From contig NZ_CP013418.1 of the NCBI RefSeq assembly GCF_001524445.2, positions 2,542,001-2,606,000 of the forward strand: a stretch of 64,000 nt of DNA. The letters are read 5' to 3'. The position numbers and the translations under genes are program-made. How positions within the stretch are numbered: position 1 is the stretch's first letter; the number at the start of each line of letters is the position of its first letter. The notes under the pieces were generated by a model that did no database searches, was not told where the DNA came from, and worked only from the letters and a program-made list of their open reading frames with translations. Source of the stretch: Burkholderia savannae (lineage in GTDB: Bacteria > Pseudomonadota > Gammaproteobacteria > Burkholderiales > Burkholderiaceae). Positions 54,575-63,231 of this stretch are shown piece after piece.

Positions 54575-55219
54575 ATGCCCGCCATTCGATTGCCCGCCGC
54601 GCCGATTCGGCTCCACCGGAGTTCGCTGTCCGGCCACTGCCATCGCGTTCAGTTGTTCCTGTCGCTGCTCGGCTTGCCCGTCGAGCTCGTCGAAGTCGAC
54701 ATGCGCGGCGGCGAGAACCGTCGCCCCGCGTTCCTCGCGCTCAATCCGTTCGGCCAGGTGCCGATCATCGAGGACGGCGGCACCGTGCTGTTCGATTCGA
54801 ACGCGATCCTCGTCTATCTCGCGAAGCGTTACGGCGATCCGTCGTGGCTGCCCGAAGATCCGCAAGGCGCCGCCGCGGTGCAGCGCTGGCTGTCGCTCGC
54901 GGCCGGGCCGATCGCGTACGGCCCGGCCGCCGCGCGCCTCGTCACCGTGTTCGGCGCGCCGCTCGATCACGCGAGCGCGGTGAGGATCGCGCAGCGGCTC
55001 TTCGACGTGATCGATCCCGAGCTCGCCGCCAGGCAATTTGCGGCGGGCGACCGTCCGACGATCGCCGACGTCGCCGCATATGCGTACATCGCGCATGCGC
55101 CCGAGGGCGGCGTATCGCTCGAGCCGTATCCGCACGTACGCGCGTGGCTCGCGCGCATCGAGGCGCTGCCGGGCTTCGTGCCGATGCGGGCGAGCCGCGC
55201 GGGGCTGCGCGTCGCGTGA
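54575..55219 (+). CDS. glutathione S-transferase family protein
   Basis: A 214-residue cytosolic protein. The thioredoxin-like N-terminal domain (1-85) shows the start strand, a SGHCHRVQLFLSLLGLP helix with Ser at the usual thiol-activating place, NPFGQVPIIEDG with the cis-Pro, and DSNAILVYLA for gamma-glutamyl binding. The C-terminal helical domain (95-205) includes the DRPTIADVAAYAY N-capping box. GAGGAG precedes the ATG. It conjugates or reduces electrophiles with glutathione; the substrate is unknown. The PNPOx-like gene follows 45 nt later, and a LysR gene is divergent. Confidence 0.88.
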   Translation: MPAIRLPAAPIRLHRSSLSGHCHRVQLFLSLLGLPVELVEVDMRGGENRRPAFLALNPFGQVPIIEDGGTVLFDSNAILVYLAKRYGDPSWLPEDPQGAAAVQRWLSLAAGPIAYGPAAARLVTVFGAPLDHASAVRIAQRLFDVIDPELAARQFAAGDRPTIADVAAYAYIAHAPEGGVSLEPYPHVRAWLARIEALPGFVPMRASRAGLRVA

Positions 55220-55264
55220 CGCGAGCTCGGGCGCGGCGCCGAATCGATCGCGAAGGAGAACGAC

Positions 55265-56353
55265 ATGACGCAATCCACATCGACGGCGCCCGTCGCGCCG
55301 TTTCACGACGGCGAGCTCGCCGCGCAGCGGCGCGCGGGCGTCGCGGAAGCGGCCGCCGTGTCCGGCGGGCGCGGCATCCGCACGTTCATGCCCGATCAGC
55401 ATCGCGCGTTCTACGCGCAATTGCCGTTCTTCGTCGTCGGCGGCGTCGACGGCGACGGCCAGCCGTGGGCGACGCTGCGCGTCGGCGCGCCGGGCTTCGT
55501 GTCGTCGCGGGAGCCGCGCACGCTCGACATCGCAGGCGGCGCGCTGCGCGACGATCCGCTCGCCGGCAGCTGGCGCGTCGGCAGCCTGCTCGGCGGGCTC
55601 GGCATCGAACTGCACACGCGGCGGCGCAACCGGATCAACGGCGTCGTCGCGTCGCTCGCGGGCGATGCGATGGCGGTGGCGGTCGACCAGAGCTTCGGCA
55701 ATTGCCCGAAGTACATCCAGAGCCGCACGTCGACTCCGGCGCCGCCGCAGCGGATCGACGCCGCGCCGCCGCAGCGCCGCGCCGCGCAGCTCGGCGCCGA
55801 CGACCGCGCGCTGCTTGCGCGAGCGGATACGTTCTTCATTGCGAGCGCGAACGCGTCGGAAGCGGCGGGCGGCGCGCGCGGCGTCGACGTGTCGCATCGC
55901 GGCGGGCCGCCCGGCTTCGTGCGCGTCGACGACGATCGCACGCTGACGACGCCCGACTACAGCGGCAACAATTTCTTCAACACGATCGGCAATCTGCTGC
56001 ACGATCCGCGCGCCGGTTTGCTGTTCGTCGACTTCGAGCGCGGCGATCTGCTGTACGTCGCGGTCGACGCGCGGATCGTGTGGGACGGGCCGGCGCTCGA
56101 TGCGTTCGACGACGCGCGGCGTCTCGTGCGGTTTCGGGTTCGCGAGGTGCGGCGCAGCGCGGCGGTGCTGCCGTTTCGGTGGTCGGCGCCGCGGTTCGCG
56201 CCGCAGTTCGCGGGGGTGGGAGGAATGGAGGCGGCGGGGGTGGCTGCGGCGTTGGCGACGGCTTCGGTGGCGTCGTCCGCGTCCGCGCTTTCGTCGGCGT
56301 CCGAATCCGGCACGGGAGGCGACGATATTGTGCGCTTGATGCTTGATGCGTGA
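55265..56353 (+). CDS. pyridoxamine 5'-phosphate oxidase-like flavoprotein
   Basis: A 362-residue protein. Residues about 40-150 and 195-310 resemble the FMN-binding split-barrel fold: QLPFFVVGGVDGDGQPWATL at the first strands, GIELHTRRRNRINGVV and NFFNTIGNLLHDPRAGLLF in the positions that bind FMN in the PNPOx family. The long form beside a glutathione transferase and a LysR gene is a common proteobacterial arrangement, thought to detoxify reactive compounds. AAGGAGAA precedes the ATG. The last 40 residues are Ala/Ser-rich and the 3' end runs into a heptamer array, so the C-terminus may vary between strains. Confidence 0.82.
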   Translation: MTQSTSTAPVAPFHDGELAAQRRAGVAEAAAVSGGRGIRTFMPDQHRAFYAQLPFFVVGGVDGDGQPWATLRVGAPGFVSSREPRTLDIAGGALRDDPLAGSWRVGSLLGGLGIELHTRRRNRINGVVASLAGDAMAVAVDQSFGNCPKYIQSRTSTPAPPQRIDAAPPQRRAAQLGADDRALLARADTFFIASANASEAAGGARGVDVSHRGGPPGFVRVDDDRTLTTPDYSGNNFFNTIGNLLHDPRAGLLFVDFERGDLLYVAVDARIVWDGPALDAFDDARRLVRFRVREVRRSAAVLPFRWSAPRFAPQFAGVGGMEAAGVAAALATASVASSASALSSASESGTGGDDIVRLMLDA

Positions 56354-56572
56354 TGCGTGATGCGTGATGCGTGATGCGTGATGCCCGACGCCCGACGCCC
56401 GACGTTCGATGTCCGACGCTCGATACCTGACACTTGATACTTGACGCGTAACGCTCGACCGCAAACCGCAAACCGCAAACCGCAGAACGCAGAACGCTAA
56501 ATCGCCAAATCGCCAAATCGCCAAATCGCCAAATCGCCAAATCGCCGCGAAGCGCCCGCCCCTCGCCTACCT
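56334..56572. repeat. degenerate heptamer array reaching from the PNPOx-like 3' end
   Basis: Heptamers run in one register: several GCGTGAT, three GCCCGAC, then GTTCGAT, GTCCGAC, GCTCGAT, ACCTGAC, ACTTGAT, ACTTGAC, GCTCGAC and CGCAAAC copies, passing into an 8-bp CGCCAAAT array (about 56496-56544). The stop codon of the PNPOx-like gene is inside the array. The rest of 56573-56792 holds no gene. Confidence 0.85.
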
Positions 56573-56792
56573 CGCCAAAATCCCGCTGACAACCGAAACC
56601 GCGCGCGAAACGCGCGGGCGCGCATCTTTCGTTCGCCGATCGATTCGACCACTGGCGTTCGCCGGCCGCGCACGTTATGTTCTCGTCCGACGATTGGACG
56701 GACGCGCCCGTCCGCCCGATCGAGCGGGCTGGCCAGCCCGCCGGCCGCGCCGGCGACGGCGGGCCTCTCATCCCATCATCCGAGGTACGTTC

Positions 56793-58067
56793 GTGGATAT
56801 CTTGCGCAGCTTGTGTGGCATCGTGGTATTGCTCGGCGTCGGTTTTGCGCTGTCGATCAACCGGCGTGCGATCAGCGCCCGCACTGTCGTCGCGGCGCTC
56901 GCGACGCAGCTCGCGATCGGCGCGCTCGTGCTGTTCGTGCCCGTCGGCCGCGACGCGCTCGCCGCGATCGCGCATGCGGTCAACAGTGTGCTCGAGATGG
57001 GCCAGCACGGCGTTGCGTTCCTGTTCGCGGGCCTCGTCGGCGACAAGATGTTCGCGCTCTTCGGCGACGGCGGCTTCGCGTTCGCGCTGCGCGTGCTGCC
57101 GATGATCGTGTTCGTCACGTCGCTGATCGCGGTGCTGTATTACATCGGCGTGATGAAGTGGCTGATCACGATCGTCGGCACCGCGATGGCGAAGCTGCTC
57201 GGCGTGAGCCGCATCGAGGCGTGCTCGGCCGTCGCGACGATCTTCCTCGGCCAGAGCGAGATGCCCGCGTTCGTGAAGCCGTTCATCCGGCGGATGAACG
57301 GCACCGAAGTGTTCGCGGTGATGTCGAGCGGCATGGCGTCGGTCGCGGGCTCGGTGCTCGCCGGCTACGCGGGGCTCGGCGTGAAGATGGAGTATCTGCT
57401 CGCCGCGTCGTTCATGGCGATTCCGGGCGGCCTGCTGTTCGGCAAGATGCTGTGCCCGACGACGGAGCCGTCCCGCGTCGTCGTCGATTCGCTCGAGTTC
57501 GACGAGAAGCGCGCGGCGAACGTGATCGAGGCGGCCGCGTCCGGCGCGGGCGTCGGGATGCGGATCGCCGTGAACGTCGGTACGATGCTGATCGCGTTCA
57601 TCGGCCTGATCGCGCTCCTGAACGCGATGGTCGGGCTCGTCGCCGGCTGGCTCGGCTTCGCGGGCGTCACGCTGCAGTCGCTGCTCGGCGCGCTGTTCTC
57701 GCCGCTCGCGTGGCTGATCGGCGTGCCGTGGCAAGATGCGCCGGTGGCGGGCAGCTTCATCGGCCAGAAGCTGATCCTGAACGAGTTCGTCGCGTACGGC
57801 GCGTTGTCGCCGTATCTGAAGGACGCCGCGCAGGTTGCCGCGGCCGGGCTGCCCGTGCTCGCGCCGAAGACGATCGCGATCGTGTCGTTCGCGCTGTGCG
57901 GTTTCGCGAATTTCTCGTCGATCGCGATCCTCACGGGCGGCTTCACCGCGGTCGAGCCGGATCTGCGCTCCGACGTCGCGCGCAACGGCATGCGCGCGCT
58001 CGCGGCCGCGACGCTGTCGAACCTGATGAGCGCGACGATCGCCGGGCTGTTCCTGTCCCTTTCTTGA
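56793..58067 (+). CDS. nupC: concentrative nucleoside transporter (NupC/CNT family)
   Basis: A 424-residue inner-membrane symporter. I use the GTG at 56793 because CGAGG lies at normal spacing and the product then starts like NupC ([15 protein letters not shown]). About eight or more helices are visible, with the CNT signatures [34 protein letters not shown] and [14 protein letters not shown]. It imports nucleosides, probably pyrimidine ones, with protons or sodium. It heads a nucleoside-use set: deoC follows after 13 nt, deoA and cdd further on. Confidence 0.9.
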   Translation: MDILRSLCGIVVLLGVGFALSINRRAISARTVVAALATQLAIGALVLFVPVGRDALAAIAHAVNSVLEMGQHGVAFLFAGLVGDKMFALFGDGGFAFALRVLPMIVFVTSLIAVLYYIGVMKWLITIVGTAMAKLLGVSRIEACSAVATIFLGQSEMPAFVKPFIRRMNGTEVFAVMSSGMASVAGSVLAGYAGLGVKMEYLLAASFMAIPGGLLFGKMLCPTTEPSRVVVDSLEFDEKRAANVIEAAASGAGVGMRIAVNVGTMLIAFIGLIALLNAMVGLVAGWLGFAGVTLQSLLGALFSPLAWLIGVPWQDAPVAGSFIGQKLILNEFVAYGALSPYLKDAAQVAAAGLPVLAPKTIAIVSFALCGFANFSSIAILTGGFTAVEPDLRSDVARNGMRALAAATLSNLMSATIAGLFLSLS

Positions 58068-58080
58068 ACGAGGTGCTCGC

Positions 58081-58866
58081 ATGGAGCTTTCGTTGAATCG
58101 CAACCAATTGACCGAAGCGGCGCTGAAGGCGCTGCACCTGATCGACCTCACGTCGCTCAACGACGACGACACCGACGAGAAGATCGCCGCGCTCGCCGCG
58201 TCCGCCGACACGCCGGTCGGCACGCCCGCCGCGCTGTGCGTGTATCCGCGCTTCGCCGGCGTCGCGCACGCGGCGCTCGCGGCGCGCGGGCTCGTGCTGC
58301 CGGTGGCGACCGTCGCGAATTTCCCGCACGGCGCGGCCGATCCGGATGCGGCCGCGCGCGAGACGGCCGATGCGCTCGCGCGCGGCGCGGACGAGATCGA
58401 CGTCGTGTTTCCGTATCGCGCACTGCTTGACGGCGACGAGCGGGTCGGACGCGAGCTCGTCGCGCAATGCCGCGCGGCGGCGGGCGGCCAGTGTCTGAAG
58501 GTGATCCTCGAAACCGGCGAGCTGCGCGACGCGGCGGCGATCCGCCAGGCGAGCGAGATCGCGATCGAGGAGGGCGCGGATTTTCTGAAGACGTCGACGG
58601 GCAAGGTCGCGGTGAACGCGACGCTCGACGCGGCGGCCGTGATGCTCGCGACGATTCGCGTGGCGGGGCGCGCGGTGGGCTTCAAGGCGGCGGGCGGCGT
58701 GCGCACCGCGCAGGACGCGGCGCAGTATCTGTCGCTCGCGGAGCGCGAGCTCGGGCCGGGCTATCTGACGAGCGCGACGTTTCGCTTCGGCGCGTCGGGG
58801 CTGCTCGGGAATCTGCTCGAGACGCTCGGGCATCGGGCAGGGGCGACGCGGGGCGCAGGGTATTGA
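58081..58866 (+). CDS. deoC: deoxyribose-phosphate aldolase
   Basis: A 261-residue TIM-barrel enzyme that splits 2-deoxyribose 5-phosphate into glyceraldehyde 3-phosphate and acetaldehyde. The Schiff-base lysine is Lys170 in [10 protein letters not shown]; Lys202 in [10 protein letters not shown] and the Asp in DEIDVVFPY complete the site. Length matches the E. coli enzyme. It follows nupC by 13 nt and uses the product of deoA after phosphopentose isomerisation; no deoB is in view. Confidence 0.95.
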   Translation: MELSLNRNQLTEAALKALHLIDLTSLNDDDTDEKIAALAASADTPVGTPAALCVYPRFAGVAHAALAARGLVLPVATVANFPHGAADPDAAARETADALARGADEIDVVFPYRALLDGDERVGRELVAQCRAAAGGQCLKVILETGELRDAAAIRQASEIAIEEGADFLKTSTGKVAVNATLDAAAVMLATIRVAGRAVGFKAAGGVRTAQDAAQYLSLAERELGPGYLTSATFRFGASGLLGNLLETLGHRAGATRGAGY

Positions 58867-59165
58867 GCGACGTTGCGCGAACCGAAGGGCGGCGTCAGTC
58901 GATACGGGCGCGCCGGGGGCGAATGCGATCGGGGCGCCGTTCGACGACGGCGAGGCTGTAGCCGGGGGCCGCGCTCGCACGCGCGAGTTCGGCCAGTGCT
59001 CGAAGCCACCGGCAGCCGAGCAGCGCGGTCAGGATCGCGCGCAGTCCGATGGCCGGCGCGAGCCGTTGAAGCCGCCGGCACGCCCGCCGCGACGCGCGCG
59101 TCGCGAAAGGCGCGCGCACGTGTGCGCGACCGCGTGACGGATCGACGCGCATCTCGCGGCTCCCG

Positions 59166-59345
59166 TCAGTGAACCGGCGCATAGCCGAGCTTGTGGACTC
59201 CATACGCCTCCATCCATTCCTCGCGATCGTCGAATCCCATGGCTTTGGCGAGATGGTCGGCCATGTCCTCCGGTGTCGGCGTCACCGACGAATCGTAGTA
59301 ACCCAGCGGCGTTTCCGCTTTCGGCGTCAAGATGGCGTAGAGCAT
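59166..59345 (-). CDS. 59-residue small protein
   Basis: A short gene on the opposite strand within the nucleoside cluster. ATG at 59345 follows a near-perfect AGGAGGT at five-base spacing. The product starts MLYAILTPKAETPLGYYDSS, continues with a Pro-Thr-Pro-Glu helix start and an acidic amphipathic helix (DMADHLAKAMGFDDREEWME), and ends with AYGVHKLGYAPVH. It has normal, non-shadow composition and no membrane segment. Family not recognised. A hairpin (ACCGGG-AAATT-CCCGGT, 59397-59414) lies upstream. Regulation of the neighbours by antisense transcription is possible but unproved. Confidence 0.7.
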   Translation of the reverse strand: MLYAILTPKAETPLGYYDSSVTPTPEDMADHLAKAMGFDDREEWMEAYGVHKLGYAPVH

Positions 59346-59830
59346 GTCGACCTCCTGTCTTTAGCCAACTTAACGGCCGCGGGGATCGCTTTCTTGACCG
59401 GGAAATTCCCCGGTTAGAGTGATGCGCCGAATTTGCCGGCTGTCCGGCGGCCGGTGGCGGTGGCGATGGCGATGGCGATGGCGATGGCCGGTGGCTCGCG
59501 GCTCGCGGCGAGCGGTCGCCACTCGATTCGATCGCCTCGATATGCACGCGCGCGGGACGCCGCCGCCTGCCGGAATCGGCCGTTGCCCGCGCAGCCGGAT
59601 TCGCGATCGCTTCCATCGCGGGCCCGCATCGTTCCGATCGAGCGGGCCTTCGCGGCGCGTCGGGATTGCGTGTGCGGCTTGCGCGTCCGTGATAGCGTCG
59701 CTCTTCATGAGATTCCCGCCCGGCCTGCCGGTCCCGGCAACGGATGGAACGTCGACCGCGCGCGGCGGGGCGCAGCGCCGTACGGGATGCATTCGATCGT
59801 GTCGTTGAAAATCAAATACTTGGGCAAGTC
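59346..59830. other. gene-free stretch before deoA
   Basis: No supported gene. It holds a small hairpin (59397-59414) and a 6-bp GGCGAT repeat (about 59458-59486). The deoA promoter is probably near its right end. Confidence 0.5.
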
Positions 59831-61153
59831 ATGACTTTCCTGCCGCAGGAATTCATCCGCAAGGTGCGCGACCGCGAGCCGCTCGACGCGGCCGACGTCG
59901 AGCGTTTCGTGCGCGGCGTGACGACGGGCGACGTGACCGAAGGCCAGATCGCCGCGTTCGCGATGGCCGTCTATTTCAACGAGCTGCCGCTATCGGCGCG
60001 GATCGCGCTGACGCTCGCGCAGCGCGATTCCGGCGACGTGCTCGACTGGCGCGGCGAGCGCCTGAACGGTCCCGTCGTCGACAAGCATTCGACGGGCGGC
60101 GTCGGTGATCTGACGTCGCTCCTGATCGGGCCGATGGTCGCCGCGTGCGGCGGCTGCGTGCCGATGATCTCGGGCCGCGGCCTCGGCCACACGGGCGGCA
60201 CGCTCGACAAGCTCGAGGCGATTCCCGGCTACGACGTCGCGCCGTCCGTCGACGCGCTGCGGCGCGTCGTGCGCGAGGTCGGCGTCGCGATCGTCGGCCA
60301 GACCGCGCAGCTCGCACCCGCCGACAAGCGGATCTACGCGGTGCGCGACGTGACGGCGACCGTCGAATCGATCTCGCTGATCACCGCGTCGATCCTGTCG
60401 AAGAAGCTCGCGGCGGGCGTCGACGCGCTCGCGATGGACGTGAAGGTCGGCACCGGCGCGTTCATGCCGACCGTGGAGAAATCGGCGGAGCTCGCGCGCA
60501 GCATCGTCGACGTCGGCAACGGCGCGGGGATGAAGACGGCCGCGACGCTCACCGATATGAACGAGGCGCTCGCGCCGTGCGCGGGCAACGCGATCGAGGT
60601 GCGCTGCGCGATCGACTTCCTGACGGGCGCGGCGCGCCCCGCGCGGCTGCGCGAGGTCAGCTTCGCGCTCGCCGCGCAGATGCTGACGATGGGCGGGCTC
60701 GCCGCGAACGCGGACGACGCGCGCCGGCAGTTGCGCGTCGCGCTCGAATCGGGCGCGGCCGCCGAGCGTTTCGCGCGGATGGTCACGGCGCTCGGCGGGC
60801 CCGCCGATCTGATCGAGCGGCCGCAGCTGCATTTGCCGCGCGCGGCGCTCGCCGCGCCGGTTCTCGCCGAGCGCGCCGGCTGGATCGACCGGATCGACGC
60901 GCGCGCGCTCGGGCTCGCGGTCGTCGGCCTGGGCGGCGGCCGCGCGAAGATCGGCGACGCGCTGGATTATGCGGTCGGGCTGTCCGCGCTCGCGCAGCGG
61001 GGCGCGCGCGTCGACGCGGGGCAGCCGATCGCGATCGTTCACGCGCGCGAGCCCGACGCGGCTGCGCGGGCCGCCGACGCCGTGCGGCGCGCGTATCGGA
61101 TCGGCGCGGAGCAGCCGGCGCAGGCGCACGTCGTCTATGCGGTGATCGAGTAA
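59831..61153 (+). CDS. deoA: thymidine phosphorylase
   Basis: A 440-residue enzyme, the same length as E. coli DeoA. The phosphate-binding KHSTGGVGD starts at Lys85, and the family signature [16 protein letters not shown] is intact. [13 protein letters not shown] and [10 protein letters not shown] supply the pyrimidine site. It converts thymidine or deoxyuridine and phosphate into the free base and 2-deoxyribose 1-phosphate, feeding deoC. The frame is open further upstream, but the ATG at 59831 gives the family start [14 protein letters not shown]. cdd follows after 307 nt and a repeat array. Confidence 0.95.
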   Translation: MTFLPQEFIRKVRDREPLDAADVERFVRGVTTGDVTEGQIAAFAMAVYFNELPLSARIALTLAQRDSGDVLDWRGERLNGPVVDKHSTGGVGDLTSLLIGPMVAACGGCVPMISGRGLGHTGGTLDKLEAIPGYDVAPSVDALRRVVREVGVAIVGQTAQLAPADKRIYAVRDVTATVESISLITASILSKKLAAGVDALAMDVKVGTGAFMPTVEKSAELARSIVDVGNGAGMKTAATLTDMNEALAPCAGNAIEVRCAIDFLTGAARPARLREVSFALAAQMLTMGGLAANADDARRQLRVALESGAAAERFARMVTALGGPADLIERPQLHLPRAALAAPVLAERAGWIDRIDARALGLAVVGLGGGRAKIGDALDYAVGLSALAQRGARVDAGQPIAIVHAREPDAAARAADAVRRAYRIGAEQPAQAHVVYAVIE

Positions 61154-61311
61154 TCGAGCGAATTGGGCCGCGCGCGAGGGGCGCACACATCGGACGCGCC
61201 GCAGGCAACGTGAGCATCGGGCGGCTCAGGAGAATCGGGCATATCGAGCCTGCCGGCCGTGCGGGGCGCTGCGATGGACGTTGGCATAAAATCGCACGTC
61301 GACGCAGACTG

Positions 61312-61388
61312 GCGTGCGGCGTGCGGCGTGCGGCATGCGGCGTGCGACATGCGACGTGCGACGTGCGACGTGCGACGTGCGGCAAGCG
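61312..61388. repeat. heptamer tandem array, GCGTGCG drifting to ACGTGCG
   Basis: Eleven consecutive heptamers with variants GCGTGCG, GCATGCG, ACATGCG, ACGTGCG and GCAAGCG in one register, between deoA and cdd. The rest of 61154-61460 shows no gene. Confidence 0.9.
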
Positions 61389-61460
61389 ACGCTCAACACC
61401 ACCATCGCACCCCGAGAACCGAATCACAGCTCATCGAATCATCGAACGAGGTAACACGAC

Positions 61461-61853
61461 ATGACGCACAACGCATTGATCGAAGCCGCGAAGGCCGCGC
61501 GCGAGAAGGCCTATGCGCCGTATTCGAACTTCAGGGTCGGCGCGGCGCTCGCGACGAAGGACGGCAAGATCTTCCACGGCTGCAACGTCGAGAACGCGTC
61601 GTACGGGCTGTGCAATTGCGCGGAGCGCACGGCGTTGTTCTCGGCGCTCGCGGCGGGCTATCGGCCGGGCGAGTTCGCGGCGATCGCGGTCGTCGGCGAG
61701 ACGGACGGGCCGATCGCGCCGTGCGGCGCATGCCGGCAGGTGATGATCGAGCTCGGCAAGCCGGCGCTCGAAATCGTCTTGACGAACATGAAGGGCGACG
61801 TGCGCGTGACGAGCGCGGGCGACTTGCTGCCGGACGCGTTCTATCTGGAGTGA
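61461..61853 (+). CDS. cdd: cytidine deaminase
   Basis: A 130-residue zinc enzyme of the short tetrameric type. Zinc ligands Cys53 (in CAE, with catalytic Glu55), Cys88 and Cys91 (PCGAC) are in place, and FHGCNVENASYGLC binds the nucleoside. It converts cytidine and deoxycytidine to uridine and deoxyuridine, the latter a substrate of DeoA. GAGGTAACACGAC precedes the ATG at 61461. Confidence 0.95.
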   Translation: MTHNALIEAAKAAREKAYAPYSNFRVGAALATKDGKIFHGCNVENASYGLCNCAERTALFSALAAGYRPGEFAAIAVVGETDGPIAPCGACRQVMIELGKPALEIVLTNMKGDVRVTSAGDLLPDAFYLE

Positions 61854-62114
61854 CGCGCGGCGCGCCGGCGGCGGCGCGTGCGCGATGCGTCGCGCCGCCT
61901 CGGGTTTCTCGTGCTTTTCCCGGTTTCCGCGCGTATTCGTACGCCTTCGTACATATTCGTGCGGTTTCATTTTTTCCCCCGCGCATTTCGTCGGTTTTTC
62001 GCGTGATGGCCATCGGCGGCCGAACGACGAACCCGCCGCGAGCCGCGCCGTCTCCCGCGTCGCAGCGTATCGGCCGGCCGCATCGCCGCGCATCCGTTTG
62101 TCACTTCTCCTTCA

Positions 62115-62128
62115 TTGACGCGCGTCAA
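62115..62128. promoter_or_regulatory. FNR/ANR-like palindrome
   Basis: TTGAC-GCGC-GTCAA, a perfect inverted repeat with the five-four-five layout of FNR/ANR boxes (consensus TTGAT-N4-ATCAA), 101 bp before the BON-protein gene. Suggests activation at low oxygen. The rest of 61854-62228 holds no gene. Confidence 0.6.
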
Positions 62129-62228
62129 GGTCCGCGCCGCGCAATGCGCGATGCTGGCTTGCGTGCGCCGCCGCGCGTTGTTCGCCGAGGGCGGCCGCTT
62201 ATCGAAACCGGTCGGCGAGGAGACGACG

Positions 62229-62876
62229 ATGAAATCGGATGCTGCGCTCAGGCAAGATGTCGAGCAGGAACTGTATTGGGACCCGTCGCTGGATGCGCGG
62301 CAGATCGACGTGTCGGTGCACGATCGCATCGTGACGCTGCGCGGCTTCGTGCCCAGCTGGGCGCAGAAGTACGCGGCGCAGAAGGCCGCGCAGCGCATCG
62401 CGGGCGCGCGGGCGCTCGTGCTCGAGCTGAAGGTGCTGCCGAGCGAATCGCCCCGCGACGACGAAGTGCTCGCCGCCGCGATCGTGTCGGCGCTCGCGTG
62501 GCAGGAAGGGCTTGCCGGGCAGGAGCTTCACGTCGACGTCGACGAAGGCTGCGTGACGCTCACGGGCGAAGTCGAGTTCGGCTATCAGCGTCAGGCGGCC
62601 GAGACGGTCGTGAGCCGGATGCGCGGCGTGATCGGCGTCGTCAACAGGATCGACGTGCGCTCGCGCGACGCGGGCGAGACCGTGCGCGAGCGCGTCGCGG
62701 ATGCGCTCGCGCGGCGCGCGCAGCGCGAGGCCGGGCATATCGACGTCGACGAGCGCGACGGCATCGTCACGCTGACCGGCACCGTCGATTCGCTGATCGA
62801 GCGGCGCGCGGCTTGCGGCGCTGCGTGGTCGGTCAAGGGCGTGCGCGAAGTCATCGATCATTTGAGCGTCGCATAG
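62229..62876 (+). CDS. BON-domain protein with three repeats
   Basis: A 215-residue protein made of three BON domains at about 5-70, 77-143 and 148-214; each has the IDVSVHDRIVTLRGFV / VDVDEGCVTLTGEV / IDVDERDGIVTLTGTV strand pair. I start at the ATG at 62229 behind GAGGAG. There is no signal peptide, unlike OsmY, so it is cytosolic. BON domains bind phospholipid or partner proteins. In B. cenocepacia a low-oxygen-activated locus encodes similar BON and universal-stress proteins, and a PfkB-like kinase; the FNR-like box and the downstream kinase fit that picture. Confidence 0.85.
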   Translation: MKSDAALRQDVEQELYWDPSLDARQIDVSVHDRIVTLRGFVPSWAQKYAAQKAAQRIAGARALVLELKVLPSESPRDDEVLAAAIVSALAWQEGLAGQELHVDVDEGCVTLTGEVEFGYQRQAAETVVSRMRGVIGVVNRIDVRSRDAGETVRERVADALARRAQREAGHIDVDERDGIVTLTGTVDSLIERRAACGAAWSVKGVREVIDHLSVA

Positions 62877-62925
62877 GCGTGGGCGGCGCTTGCGCATCGC
62901 GCGCACGGCGCCCGACACTGATCGG

Positions 62926-63086
62926 CGGCAAGCGGCAAGCGGCAAGCGGCAAGCGGCAAGCGGCAAGCGGCAAGCGGCAAGCGGCAAGCGGCAAGCGGCA
63001 AGCGGCAAGCGGCCAACGGCCAACGGCCAACGGCCAACGGCCAACGGCCAACGGCCAACGGCCAACGGCCAACGGCCAACGGCCAA
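62926..63086. repeat. heptamer tandem array, 12 x CGGCAAG then 11 x CGGCCAA
   Basis: Twenty-three perfect heptamers, 161 bp, in two homogeneous blocks that differ by two positions. It lies between the BON gene and the kinase gene. Confidence 0.95.
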
Positions 63087-63231
63087 CGGCGGCGGACCTG
63101 CTCCGCAGCAGAAGGTTCGACGCCGGACCGAACACGCGCAACGCGGCGCGCGCCGCCGCGTTCGATCACCCCGTTTCCTTTCCGTTGCGGACCCTTTTGT
63201 CACAACCACCACGATCATCCCGACCGCCACG

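Noticed and set aside
58895..59203. 102-codon minus-strand frame overlapping the small gene
   Set aside because: No ribosome site and Arg-rich ends; a short hydrophobic stretch in the middle is not enough, and it overlaps the better supported 59-codon gene.
62926..63086. CRISPR-like repeats
   Set aside because: Units are 7 bp and directly adjacent with no spacers, and no cas genes are present; these are simple tandem repeats. The same holds for the other arrays.
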